Shown here in pieces: positions 15,328 to 23,429 of a DNA stretch of 27,935 bases. The notes below the pieces were generated by a model. The model did not search any database. It saw nothing but the letters and a program-made list of their open reading frames with translations, and was not told the DNA's origin. A program made the position numbers and the translations under genes. Origin of the DNA: SOJZ01 sp964556565. GTDB taxonomy: Archaea; Thermoproteota; Bathyarchaeia; Bathyarchaeales; Bathyarchaeaceae. Location of the stretch: NCBI GenBank assembly GCA_964556565.1, contig CAZKWF010000023.1, positions 1 to 27,935 on the forward strand. Direction: 5' to 3'. Position 1 is the first letter of the stretch, and each line of letters begins with the position of its first letter.

Positions 15328-17121
15328 ATGAAATTTCAACAACAATCTTGGAATCTAAAGGACGTACTTCCGTCGCATTCTGGACCAGAGTTTGATGCTG
15401 AATTGGAAAAGCTCAAAAGCGACTTAAAGCGGTTTGAGCACCTGAAACAGAAGCTTTCTCCCAAGATTTCTACAGACGATCTACTCAAGGCTTTAAAATT
15501 GTACGAAAAAATCAGAAAGAACGATGCTCGTTTTGAGTGTTATGCATACATGTATTTTTCACAAGACACGGCCTCTCAGGAGGCGAGGGCTTTCAAAAGC
15601 AGAACGGATGAACTCGATGCAGATGTGTCAAATAGAACCGTTTTCTTTAATCTTTGGTTGACGAAACTCGATGATAAAACAGCTAATCGTTTGATGGCGA
15701 ATATCAACGAGGATTATGTTTATTACGTAAAGAAATTGAGGAAACTGAAACCTTATGTTCTGGACGAAGCAGTAGAGCAGGCGATCAAAACCAAAGACAC
15801 TACTGGTCGTTTGGCAATGATCCAATTATACGAGCAGATCGCGAACGCTTTTGAGTTTACAATATGGGTTGATGGTAAAACACTTAAAGATGAAAGAGGA
15901 AAAACCCAGAAATTCGCATATGGTGAACTTGTGAGACTGGTATTTGGGCCGGATGCAAAGCGAAGAGAAGCTGCATACCAGGCGCTTTACAAGGAATTCA
16001 TCCCCCGTAAAGATGTTTTAGGAGAAATTTACCAAGCACTAGTAAGAGACTGGAGAAATGAATACATTAAGACACGACATTATTCGTCTCCTATATCCGT
16101 ATTCAATTTGGCAAACGATGTACCAGATGAAGCGGTTGATACACTTTTATCAGTGTGTAAAGAAAATTCCGAAATTTTTCAGAAGTTCTTTTCCTTAAAA
16201 GCAAGACTTCTAAAAATGAAACAGATGAGTAGATATCACATTTACGCCCCACTAAAAAAATCCGAAAAAAAGATTCAATATTCAGATGCTGTTAACATGG
16301 TTCTTGACGCTTACAATTCCTTTCATCCAAGGCTTGGAGAATTAGCAAGAAGAGTATTTGAACAAGACCATATAGATTCCGAGATACGAAAAGGAAAAAT
16401 GTCTGGAGCTTACTGCATGAGCATTACACCAAAAATTATACCTTATGTCCTCATAAATTATGCTGGCAGTATAAGCCATGTTATGTCGATTGGACACGAA
16501 GTAGGACATTCTCTCCACACCATGTTGGCATCAAACCACTCCCAACTAACATATCATTCGCACACACCTCTTGCAGAGATAGCATCCATTTTCGGAGAGC
16601 TGATTCTTTCAGAGAAGCTGATGGAGGGAGAGAAGGACCCTCAAGTTAAACAAGATTTGCTTGTGTTGATCCTGAGTGAGCTATACGCGACTATACCACG
16701 GCAGGCCTACTTTACGATGTTTGAGAAGGATGCTCATAGCGCTGTTGATAAAGGCACCACAGTGGACAAATTGGCAGATTTGTATTTTTCAGGCTTGAAA
16801 AATCAATTTGGTAGTGCGGTCCAAGTGCCAAAGAGTTTCAAGTGGGAATGGATAACTATTCCTCATATCTACCGGTACCCATTCTATTGTTGGACGTACA
16901 GTTTTGGGAATTTGGTTACACTAGGGCTCTATAATAAGTTCAAGGAAGAGGGAGAATCATTCAAACCCAAATACATAAAACTACTTTCATACGGTGGCTC
17001 TGAAAGTCCGGAAAAGGTACTCAATGAAGTAGGTGTGGACATACGTTCAGAGAAGTTTTGGCAGGGTGGATTTGATATTATTAAGGGAATGATAGACGAT
17101 CTAAAAAGACTACGAAATTGA
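15328..17121 (+). CDS. pepF: Oligoendopeptidase F, M3B metallopeptidase
   Basis: A cytoplasmic zinc peptidase of 597 residues that degrades short peptides. The zinc motif is H390-E391-V-G-H394 within IGHEVGHSLHTML, and the third ligand is E417 in LAEIASIFGE, the arrangement of the M3 family. The N-terminal half is a long helical cover with WNLKDVLPSHSG at the start, usual for PepF. Near the C terminus RYPFYCWTYSFGNLVTLGLY contains the tyrosines that stabilise the transition state. No signal peptide is seen, so the protein is cytosolic. It is the first gene of a plus-strand run followed by cysS 121 bases later. Confidence 0.93.
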   Translation: MKFQQQSWNLKDVLPSHSGPEFDAELEKLKSDLKRFEHLKQKLSPKISTDDLLKALKLYEKIRKNDARFECYAYMYFSQDTASQEARAFKSRTDELDADVSNRTVFFNLWLTKLDDKTANRLMANINEDYVYYVKKLRKLKPYVLDEAVEQAIKTKDTTGRLAMIQLYEQIANAFEFTIWVDGKTLKDERGKTQKFAYGELVRLVFGPDAKRREAAYQALYKEFIPRKDVLGEIYQALVRDWRNEYIKTRHYSSPISVFNLANDVPDEAVDTLLSVCKENSEIFQKFFSLKARLLKMKQMSRYHIYAPLKKSEKKIQYSDAVNMVLDAYNSFHPRLGELARRVFEQDHIDSEIRKGKMSGAYCMSITPKIIPYVLINYAGSISHVMSIGHEVGHSLHTMLASNHSQLTYHSHTPLAEIASIFGELILSEKLMEGEKDPQVKQDLLVLILSELYATIPRQAYFTMFEKDAHSAVDKGTTVDKLADLYFSGLKNQFGSAVQVPKSFKWEWITIPHIYRYPFYCWTYSFGNLVTLGLYNKFKEEGESFKPKYIKLLSYGGSESPEKVLNEVGVDIRSEKFWQGGFDIIKGMIDDLKRLRN

Positions 17122-17136
17122 TTTAAGCATGCAGGT

Positions 17137-17262
17137 ATGGGAATGCCTATATTTTGCTGTGCGAAAATGAAGAGCGTAGAGGAGGGGTTTGACCCAGAAG
17201 GATTATGCTCCCTCGATTCTCTAACAGAAGCGTGGAACATCAATGGTGCTAAAACTTACTGA
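17137..17262 (+). CDS. Possible 41-codon Cys-containing leader peptide of cysS
   Basis: An open frame upstream of and overlapping the cysS start by 20 bases. From ATG 17137 (other in-frame ATGs at 17143 and 17167) it reads MGMPIFCCAKMKS, then GFDPEGLCSLDS, and ends TGA at 17260-17262. It has a tandem pair of Cys codons at 17155-17160 and a third at 17206-17208. Cys-rich leaders elsewhere regulate cysteine genes by ribosome stalling; this is only an analogy. The ribosome site (AGGT at 17133-17136) is weak, so chance is a real alternative. Confidence 0.25.
   Translation: MGMPIFCCAKMKSVEEGFDPEGLCSLDSLTEAWNINGAKTY
17177..17223 (+). promoter_or_regulatory. Hairpin in the cysS leader
   Basis: TAGAG-GAGGG (17177-17186) can pair with CCCTC (17210-17214) and CTCTA (17219-17223), giving ten pairs with a four-base bulge, 20 bases before the cysS ATG. 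The purine-rich arm contains a GGAGG that is thus hidden. One leader-frame Cys codon lies in the loop. It could regulate translation or transcript stability. Confidence 0.4.
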
Positions 17263-18688
17263 TACAATGAGTGGGAAGAAAGAAGTTTTCAAGCCTCTAG
17301 AAAAAGGTAGAGTGAAGATTTTTGTCTGCGGAATGACAGACTACGATTACATGCACCTAGGCCATGGAAGAACCTACGCATTCTATGACGTATTGATAAG
17401 ATTCCTGAAATTCCTCGGATACAAAGTCTACTATATTCAAAACATCACTGATGTCGGCCATCTAAGAGAAGATACTGGAGAAGACAGAGTAATCAAGAAA
17501 GCCACTGAAGAAAAAAAAGACCCGATGGAAGTTGTTGACTTCTATATGAGGAAGCACTTGAAGGCAGCGGACAAACTGAAGTTAGAACGGCCAAACATAC
17601 TAGCCCGAGCAACAGGCCACCTAATAGAGATAATAGAACAAGTCAAAACCTTGTTGAAGAACGGTTACGCCTACGAAGCCAACGGCTCGGTCTACTTCGA
17701 CGTTTCCAAATTCAAAGACTACGGCAAACTCTCCAAGAGAGTCCCAAAAGAGTTGAGGACAGGAGCCAGAGTTGCAGTCAATCCAGACAAGAAAGATCCA
17801 AGAGACTTTGCACTCTGGATTAAAGCTCCCAAAGAACATGCGCTCAAATGGCCTTCACCTTGGGGCTTAGGCTATCCAGGCTGGCACATTGAGGATACAG
17901 CGATTGCAATCAAATACTTTGGCCCCCAATATGATATTCATGGAGCTGCTATTGAACTCGCTTTCCCACATCATGAGGCAGAGATTGCTCAAGCTGAAGG
18001 AACTACCGGAATAAAACCGTATGTCCGATACTGGGTCCATACAGGCCTACTGACAATAAATGGAGAGCCGATGAGTAAATCTCGAGGCAACTACATCAAA
18101 CTCTTAGACGCGTTAGAAGAGCATTCAGCAGAGGCCTTGAGGCTGTGGATGGCGTCCGCAAACTATCGGAAGCCCCTGGACTACAGCAAAAAGGACATAG
18201 AAGATGCTGAAAAGAATGTGGAAAAGATTTCAAACGTCCTAGAGTTGATCGAAGAAAAATCGGTGAAACCACCGAAGAAGAAACCTACTTTTGTGAAAGA
18301 CATTCTAGGGTTGGAGAAACAATTCATAGAGCACATGGAAGACGACATTAACACTCCTCATGCTTTCGCTACTTTCTGGCAACTGATTTCTTTGGTTAAT
18401 AAAAAGATAGATGAGAATGTTTACTCAAAAGAAGATTTGGAAACTGCAAAAGAAACCATAGTTAAGCTTGGCGACTTCTTCCAGATTATTCCTGAAAAGA
18501 AAGAAAAAATCGATGAAAAAATAGTTGGAGATTTGATGAGCTTCATCATTGAGTTAAGACAGAAAATCAGAGACAAAGAAGATTATGAAACTTCAGATGA
18601 ACTCAGAAGAAAGCTGCAAAAATTAGGCGTAATATTTGAAGACACACCTGAAGGAGTTAAATGGAGAATCAAAACTCGGAAATCATAG
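17243..18688 (+). CDS. cysS: Cysteinyl-tRNA synthetase
   Basis: Class I synthetase (481 residues) that charges tRNA-Cys, whose gene lies 3 kb upstream. The HIGH motif is H38-L-G-H41 in MHLGHGRTYAF and KMSKS is M277-S-K-S280 in EPMSKSRGN. Zinc ligands match C29 (FVCGMT), H243 and E247 (FPHHEAE), but the expected second Cys is D218 in GWHIEDTAIA. The start MVLKLTDTMSGKKEVF fits the family; the local ribosome site is weak. The enzyme means this organism can charge Cys directly and need not rely on the SepRS/SepCysS route of methanogens. It is probably cotranscribed with mpg downstream (60-base gap). Confidence 0.95.
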   Translation: MVLKLTDTMSGKKEVFKPLEKGRVKIFVCGMTDYDYMHLGHGRTYAFYDVLIRFLKFLGYKVYYIQNITDVGHLREDTGEDRVIKKATEEKKDPMEVVDFYMRKHLKAADKLKLERPNILARATGHLIEIIEQVKTLLKNGYAYEANGSVYFDVSKFKDYGKLSKRVPKELRTGARVAVNPDKKDPRDFALWIKAPKEHALKWPSPWGLGYPGWHIEDTAIAIKYFGPQYDIHGAAIELAFPHHEAEIAQAEGTTGIKPYVRYWVHTGLLTINGEPMSKSRGNYIKLLDALEEHSAEALRLWMASANYRKPLDYSKKDIEDAEKNVEKISNVLELIEEKSVKPPKKKPTFVKDILGLEKQFIEHMEDDINTPHAFATFWQLISLVNKKIDENVYSKEDLETAKETIVKLGDFFQIIPEKKEKIDEKIVGDLMSFIIELRQKIRDKEDYETSDELRRKLQKLGVIFEDTPEGVKWRIKTRKS

Positions 18689-18708
18689 GAACAAAAACGA
18701 TACGCAGA

Positions 18709-18743
18709 TTCACCAGATGTTAACCTTTTCGTCTGTTGGTGAA
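18709..18743 (+). promoter_or_regulatory. mpg leader hairpin covering the ribosome binding site
   Basis: TTCACCA (18709-18715) is the exact complement of TGGTGAA (18737-18743). The right arm contains GGTGA, the ribosome site of the glycosylase gene 6 bases before its ATG, so pairing would hide it. Confidence 0.35.
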
Positions 18744-18748
18744 ACGAG

Positions 18749-19351
18749 ATGAAGCCTCTGCCTAGGAGATTCTACACACGTGAAACGCTTACAGTTGCCG
18801 AAGAGTTGCTGGGAAAAAAGCTTGTAAGACACATCAATAACACTAGACTCGGGGGGAAGATTGTTGAAGTCGAAGCCTACCAAGGTAGCGATGATCCAGC
18901 TAGTCATGCATACAGGGGGATGACGCAAAGAAACCGACTGATGTTTGGAAAGGGCGGATTTGCCTACGTTTATTTCACATACGGAATGCATTATTGCTTT
19001 AACGTGGTAACCGAGAGACAAAATGCTCCAGGTGCGGTTTTGATCAGAGCCTTAGAACCGCTAAATGGAATAGAAACCATGCGGAAAAATAGAGGAAACA
19101 AAAACGTGCTCAATCTGACAAACGGTCCAGCTAAACTGACGGAAGCCATGAACATAACAAAAAAGCAGAACGGCTTAGACCTAACGAGAAGCAAAGAGCT
19201 GTTCATATTTAAGCCAGAGGTGAAGGAGAGTTTTGAGTTTGTGTCTACGAAAAGAATTGGGATAAAGGTCGGCGTGGACAAACTATGGAGATTTTGCATA
19301 AAAGACAACAAGTTTGTTTCTAGAAGATGCAATCTTGGCAGAGATGTCTAA
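18749..19351 (+). CDS. mpg: 3-methyladenine DNA glycosylase (AAG/MPG family)
   Basis: Removes alkylated purines from DNA in base-excision repair; 200 residues, normal for the monofunctional AAG/MPG family, which is unrelated to AlkA. The recognisable blocks are RFYTRETLTVAEELLGKKLV, the active-site KIVEVEAYQGSDDPASHAYRG with the catalytic Glu in EVEAY, and FGKGGFAYVYFTYGMHYCFN, where the Tyr inserts into the helix at the lesion. RALEPLNGIETM and LTNGPAKLTEAM, which shape the base pocket, follow. The start is set by GGTGA six bases upstream. It sits between cysS and asnS on the same strand; 88 bases separate it from asnS. Confidence 0.93.
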   Translation: MKPLPRRFYTRETLTVAEELLGKKLVRHINNTRLGGKIVEVEAYQGSDDPASHAYRGMTQRNRLMFGKGGFAYVYFTYGMHYCFNVVTERQNAPGAVLIRALEPLNGIETMRKNRGNKNVLNLTNGPAKLTEAMNITKKQNGLDLTRSKELFIFKPEVKESFEFVSTKRIGIKVGVDKLWRFCIKDNKFVSRRCNLGRDV

Positions 19352-19439
19352 ATGGTGAAAAATCATGCATTTTGCACAAAGTAATTATACGTAGTTATTT
19401 AGGTTAGTGTGAGAAGTCAAGAGCGAAAGATGGTGAATT

Positions 19440-20720
19440 ATGTCTTTTACCCCCATTGAAGATGTCCTAGATGGCCGTTGCGAAGGCAAACAAGTGAGGG
19501 TTAAAGGATGGATTTATCGAAAACGCAAAAGCAAGGACATTATTTTCCTCATAATACGCGACGCTACAGGCATCGTTCAATGCACCGTTAAAAAAGACAG
19601 CACAGCTTGGACTAATGCAGAAAAGGTTACTATCGAATCTTCTGTCACGTTGAGTGGGACTGTGAGTAGAGATGAGCGTGCTCCTGGAGGTTTTGAGGTT
19701 TCTGCAGGTCAATTGAATATAGTTGGGCTGGCTGAAACATTCCCGGTAACAAAGGATCAAAGCGAAGAGTTCCGACGCAATGTTCGACATCTATGGCTAC
19801 GGAGTCGAAGGATGAATACAATCATGAAGATAAGAGGCGAAACGCTGAGATTTGTGCACGAATTCTTCCGAAAAAAAGGCTTTTTCGAAGTTTCGCCACC
19901 TATGTTTATATCAAGTGCATGCGAAGGCGGTGCTACATTGTTTGGGTTAAAGTATTTTGATAACGACCTATACCTCACCCAGAGCGCCCAATTGCATCTT
20001 GAGGCATTGATCCAGTCGATGGAGAAAGTTTACTGCGTTGCGCCGTCGTTTAGGGCAGAGAAGAGTCGAACGATAAGGCACCTCGCAGAGTATTGGCACG
20101 TGGAAGCGGAAGAGGCTTTCTCAACGATGGATGATTTGATGCGCCTAGAGGAAGATCTCGTGAGTCACGTGTGTCAGAATGTTGCAAAACAATGCAGAAA
20201 AGAGCTTAAGACCCTAGAAGTAAACGCGGGGAAACTAGCGAAAATAAAGCCTCCGTTCAGCCGAATCACCTATAATGAGGCCATACAGATGCTTCACAAA
20301 AAAAGCTTCAAGATTGAGTGGGGCGAGGACTTTGGGTTTGATGAAGAGAAAGCCTTGGCAGAAGAGTTTGGACCTCTCTTTGTGTATGCTTATCCAAAGA
20401 AGATAAAGGCATTTTATTGTAAGACGCACAGAGAAAATCCAGAAATGGTCATGTCCGTAGATTTGATCGTCCCAAACATAGGTGAACTATCCACAGGCGG
20501 AGCCCGAGAGGACGACAAAAAAGAACTGCTCAAACGACTAAAAGAGTTTGGCTTAAAGCAAGAAGATTACGAATGGTACATCGACCTCAGAAGATATGGA
20601 ACGGTCCCGCATACTGGTTTTGGACTAGGCGTTGAACGACTGCTCGCGTGGATGCTTGACCTAGAAAACATAATGGACACCATTCCTTTCCCACGTACCA
20701 CCCGAAGATTCTATCCTTAG
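19440..20720 (+). CDS. asnS: Asparaginyl-tRNA synthetase
   Basis: Class IIb synthetase of 426 residues that charges tRNA-Asn. An N-terminal OB-fold anticodon-binding domain (KQVRVKGWIYRKRKSKDIIF) is followed by the class II core: FFEVSPPMFISSACEGGATLF, motif 2 with FRAEKSRTIRHLAEYWHVEA (F204 onward), and motif 3 GFGLGVERLLAWML. The C terminus is PFPRTTRRFYP. The distinction from AspRS rests on the ACEGGATLF and THRENPEMVMSVDLI blocks; an archaeal paralogue that works as asparagine synthetase lacks the anticodon domain, which is present here. Direct charging of Asn makes the GatCAB route unnecessary for tRNA-Asn. It converges with pgk. Confidence 0.9.
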   Translation: MSFTPIEDVLDGRCEGKQVRVKGWIYRKRKSKDIIFLIIRDATGIVQCTVKKDSTAWTNAEKVTIESSVTLSGTVSRDERAPGGFEVSAGQLNIVGLAETFPVTKDQSEEFRRNVRHLWLRSRRMNTIMKIRGETLRFVHEFFRKKGFFEVSPPMFISSACEGGATLFGLKYFDNDLYLTQSAQLHLEALIQSMEKVYCVAPSFRAEKSRTIRHLAEYWHVEAEEAFSTMDDLMRLEEDLVSHVCQNVAKQCRKELKTLEVNAGKLAKIKPPFSRITYNEAIQMLHKKSFKIEWGEDFGFDEEKALAEEFGPLFVYAYPKKIKAFYCKTHRENPEMVMSVDLIVPNIGELSTGGAREDDKKELLKRLKEFGLKQEDYEWYIDLRRYGTVPHTGFGLGVERLLAWMLDLENIMDTIPFPRTTRRFYP

Positions 20721-20731
20721 GCTTGAGCAAG

Positions 20732-20750
20732 AATTAACATGGAGTTAATT
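20732..20750. terminator. Hairpin between convergent asnS and pgk
   Basis: AATTAAC (20732-20738) and GTTAATT (20744-20750) form a perfect seven-base stem with loop ATGGA, followed on the plus strand by TTC. It lies 12 bases after the asnS stop and could help end asnS transcription. The remaining bases to 20853 show no gene. Confidence 0.35.
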
Positions 20751-20853
20751 TTCAATCATGAACCTAGAAAATGCCCAAGTGTATAATGTGGGCGCAAGCT
20801 TTGGCTCGAATAGAGAGATGGTATCTCATTTTTTCACGAAGAAACTCTTAATT

Positions 20854-22086
20854 TTAACACTTCATTTGCACGGCTGCAGCTTTGAGTGCTGCAACTCCTG
20901 GCAAATCCTCGCCCATAAGGAATTCTATTAGAGCACCTCCTGCAGTGCTCACGTAGCCCATCTTCTCTCTTAACCCGAGTTGTTCTACAGCAGCAACCGT
21001 GTGTCCTCCACCAACCAGCGAAAAGGCTTTTGAGGCGGCCACTGCTTCCAGAACTCCCTTAGTACCGGCCATAAATTCTGGATTCTCAAAAACTCCCATG
21101 GGTCCACTAATAACTATCGATTTTGCATCGTTTATGATTCCAGTGTATTTCTTTACGGTTTCTGCTCCTATGTCAAATATAGGATGATTTGTCGGGAGTT
21201 CTTCAACTGGGATTTTTTTTCGTTTTTCGTCGACTTCTACGGCAAGGTCAACAGGAACCTTTATTCTCTCCGGGTATTTTTCCATTAACTTCTTTATGCC
21301 GGATATGAAAATCGTAAGCTCATTCTTTTCTAAGAACTCCATGTTTGGTTTACCCAAATCCACGCCTTTTGCCGCCAAGAATAAGTGACCTACAACACCG
21401 CCTGTTAATACGTGATCTGCAATGTCGTTGTTTAAGACATACTGAGATATTTTCAAGGCATCATCAGCTTTAGCTCCTCCAAGAATGTAGATACAAGGCT
21501 TTTCAGGTTTCTCAACCGCTTTGCTCAATGCCTTGAGTTCTCTCTCCATGATGCGACCGGCGACGCTGGGAAGCACTGCTGTAAATCCTACTATGGACAC
21601 GTGAGCTCTATGGGCAGCGGCAAAAGCATCGCTGACAAATACGTCTACAAATGGTGCAAGTTTCTTCACAAGCTCTGATTTTGCATGTTCTTCAGGAGAA
21701 CCTTTCTTCCGTTCGTTGGGGAATGTTCGAACATTTTCCAGAACGAGAATTCCCCCGCTTTTCAAAGCTTTAATAGCATCCTGCGCTTTTTCTCCAAACA
21801 GATCGTTTACATATTTTACCGATTTGCCAAGGATTCTGCTGAGAGCTTTTGCATGTTGCTTGAGAGGAATAAAGTCCGGTTCGCCCGGTCTTCCTTGATG
21901 AGCAAGTATTACAACTTTAGCACCTTTTTGAGAAAGTTCTTTTATTGTAGTCTCGCCGTGAACTCGGATTCTTGTGTCCTCTAGAATCTTCTTTTTGTCA
22001 GGGTCTATCGGAGAGTTAAAGTCTACTCTAACTAAAGCTACCTTGTCTTTGAAGTTCAGGTCATCCATAGTTAAGATGCGTGTCAT
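20854..22086 (-). CDS. pgk: Phosphoglycerate kinase, archaeal type
   Basis: Interconverts 1,3-bisphosphoglycerate plus ADP and 3-phosphoglycerate plus ATP in glycolysis and gluconeogenesis; 410 residues. Conserved blocks are LVRVDFNSPID, ILAHQGRPGEPDF, LENVRTFPNE, the substrate site SDAFAAAHRAHVS, GGAKADDALKI, the nucleotide-binding GPMGVFENPEF, VGGGHTVAAVEQ (bacterial GGGDS), and TAGGALIEFL near the end. The GGGHT form and GGAKADDA are typical of archaeal enzymes. GGTGAT lies just before the ATG. A six-base inverted repeat, TCTAAC/GTTAGA (22159-22176), lies upstream of its probable promoter. Confidence 0.95.
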   Translation of the reverse strand: MTRILTMDDLNFKDKVALVRVDFNSPIDPDKKKILEDTRIRVHGETTIKELSQKGAKVVILAHQGRPGEPDFIPLKQHAKALSRILGKSVKYVNDLFGEKAQDAIKALKSGGILVLENVRTFPNERKKGSPEEHAKSELVKKLAPFVDVFVSDAFAAAHRAHVSIVGFTAVLPSVAGRIMERELKALSKAVEKPEKPCIYILGGAKADDALKISQYVLNNDIADHVLTGGVVGHLFLAAKGVDLGKPNMEFLEKNELTIFISGIKKLMEKYPERIKVPVDLAVEVDEKRKKIPVEELPTNHPIFDIGAETVKKYTGIINDAKSIVISGPMGVFENPEFMAGTKGVLEAVAASKAFSLVGGGHTVAAVEQLGLREKMGYVSTAGGALIEFLMGEDLPGVAALKAAAVQMKC

Positions 22087-22368
22087 ACCATCACCTAACT
22101 GCTATAGAAAAATACTTCTTCTGACTCCAGTCTTTTATGCTTTACCTATAGGTCTGTTTCTAACTTTCTAGTTAGAGAACTATTGAGACAATATGGCATG
22201 CATGGGGCATTTTTACAGTTAGATTCTCAGTATACGGAGCTTCGGGAAACAGTATCATGTTGATAGACGAACGATCCTGAAACGTAGTTGAGGAAGGTTT
22301 CGTATGTTAGGAGGTGCGAGTTAGAATTTTAAGTTCATGAGGATATATGCGATATAGAGGCAATTCAT

Positions 22369-23187
22369 ATGAGCAACGACGTTCCACTTCACGAAAGACG
22401 AGTCGTCTATAAGATTCCTGGAATGAATAGTGTCCGGGTCAAACGTGACATTATCTACAAAAGCGTAGATGGGACTCAACTAAAGATGGATGTTTACATA
22501 CCAGCAAGTGCATCTTTGAGCGTTAGAGTCCCGGGCGTTTTATTTATTCACGGTGGTCCTGTTCCATCCAATTATCGGCCTGAACTGAAGAACTGGGGAC
22601 AATATTTGTCATATGGAGAGCTAATCGCTGCCTCAGGATTCGTAGGGGTCACGTTCAACCATCGTTATTATGACTTCTCACAACTTGAGCAATCAGCCGA
22701 CGATGTCACAGATGCGATTCGTTACGCACAAAAACAAGCAGAATTATTCAGCTTTGACCCAGATCGGATGTGCCTTTGGACAATCTCCGGTGGTGGTCCA
22801 CAGCTGAGTTTGGCTCTTCAAGATAAGCCAAAGTTCGTGCGTTGCATCGTTGCTTATTATACTATACTCGACTTGCAGGAAATCAAAGAGGCATCGACCA
22901 CCCTAAGCGAAGAGGCTTTGCAAAAGTCCTCACTCGCTTCCCATCTTAGTCGCCACTCCTTCGATGATGTTCCAGTTTTCATCGCACGTGCCGGCTTAGA
23001 CAGTTCCAAACTTAACAAGACAATAGACCTCTTCATTCGGAAAGCGCTCGTTTCAAATGTGCCCCTTGACTTTGCGAATCATCCTCAGGGTCACCACGCC
23101 TTTGACGTGCTCGATGACGATTCTCGTTCTCGCTGGATTATAGCTAGGACAATTGAATTCCTCAAAGCCAATTTGCTGGAGAGTTAG
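22369..23187 (+). CDS. Alpha/beta hydrolase, esterase-like
   Basis: A 272-residue alpha/beta hydrolase of the dienelactone-hydrolase/esterase kind. The oxyanion-hole motif is FIHGGP (H61-G-G-P64), the likely nucleophile is S140 in WTISGGGPQ, the acid is D211 in RAGLDSS, and the base is H242 or H243 in QGHHAFDVLDDD. The typical G-x-S-x-G is altered because T-I-S-G-G replaces the first Gly. No signal peptide is visible, so it is probably cytosolic. The substrate is unknown. GAGG lies 12 bases before the ATG. It is divergent from pgk with 282 bases between, a region containing a GCATGCAT element at 22196-22203 but no evident gene. Confidence 0.8.
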   Translation: MSNDVPLHERRVVYKIPGMNSVRVKRDIIYKSVDGTQLKMDVYIPASASLSVRVPGVLFIHGGPVPSNYRPELKNWGQYLSYGELIAASGFVGVTFNHRYYDFSQLEQSADDVTDAIRYAQKQAELFSFDPDRMCLWTISGGGPQLSLALQDKPKFVRCIVAYYTILDLQEIKEASTTLSEEALQKSSLASHLSRHSFDDVPVFIARAGLDSSKLNKTIDLFIRKALVSNVPLDFANHPQGHHAFDVLDDDSRSRWIIARTIEFLKANLLES

Positions 23188-23210
23188 CAAAAGTATGAAT
23201 TCACGCTCTA

Positions 23211-23372
23211 TGCATGCACTCGCTTTTTTACATTGATGTTGTTTATTCGTTAGGAAAACTCCCGATGCATGCAAGTATAATATTTCATCCCCGATTTTTG
23301 GAGTTTTACGCGATATTTACGTTCTTTAATGTTAAAACGTAAACAATCTATGTTAAACCACTTATGCATGCA
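23211..23372. repeat. Three TGCATGCA palindromes before mdh
   Basis: Exact copies of TGCATGCA lie at 23211-23218, 23266-23273 and 23365-23372, all in the 242-base gap between the hydrolase and mdh. The second directly precedes an AT-rich TATA-like AGTATAATATTT. An imperfect inverted repeat (TTACGT...ACGTAA, 23317-23342) lies between copies two and three. They may be operator sites. Confidence 0.5.
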
Positions 23373-23398
23373 TTGGCGTGTGCATATGTGTAGCAAAT

Positions 23399-23407
23399 TA
23401 TTTTAAA
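23399..23407 (+). promoter_or_regulatory. mdh TATA box
   Basis: TTTTAAA at 23401-23407 is about 27 bases before the mdh ATG, the distance from TATA to transcription start, so the mRNA is probably leaderless. No good ribosome site is seen. Confidence 0.5.
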
Positions 23408-23429
23408 CAAAACAAGTCTTAGGTAGACT

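Noticed and set aside
22087..22368. Structured non-coding RNA between pgk and the hydrolase
   Set aside because: Only a short inverted repeat (22159-22176) and one GCATGCAT element are visible; no C/D-box, SRP or RNase P pattern was found.
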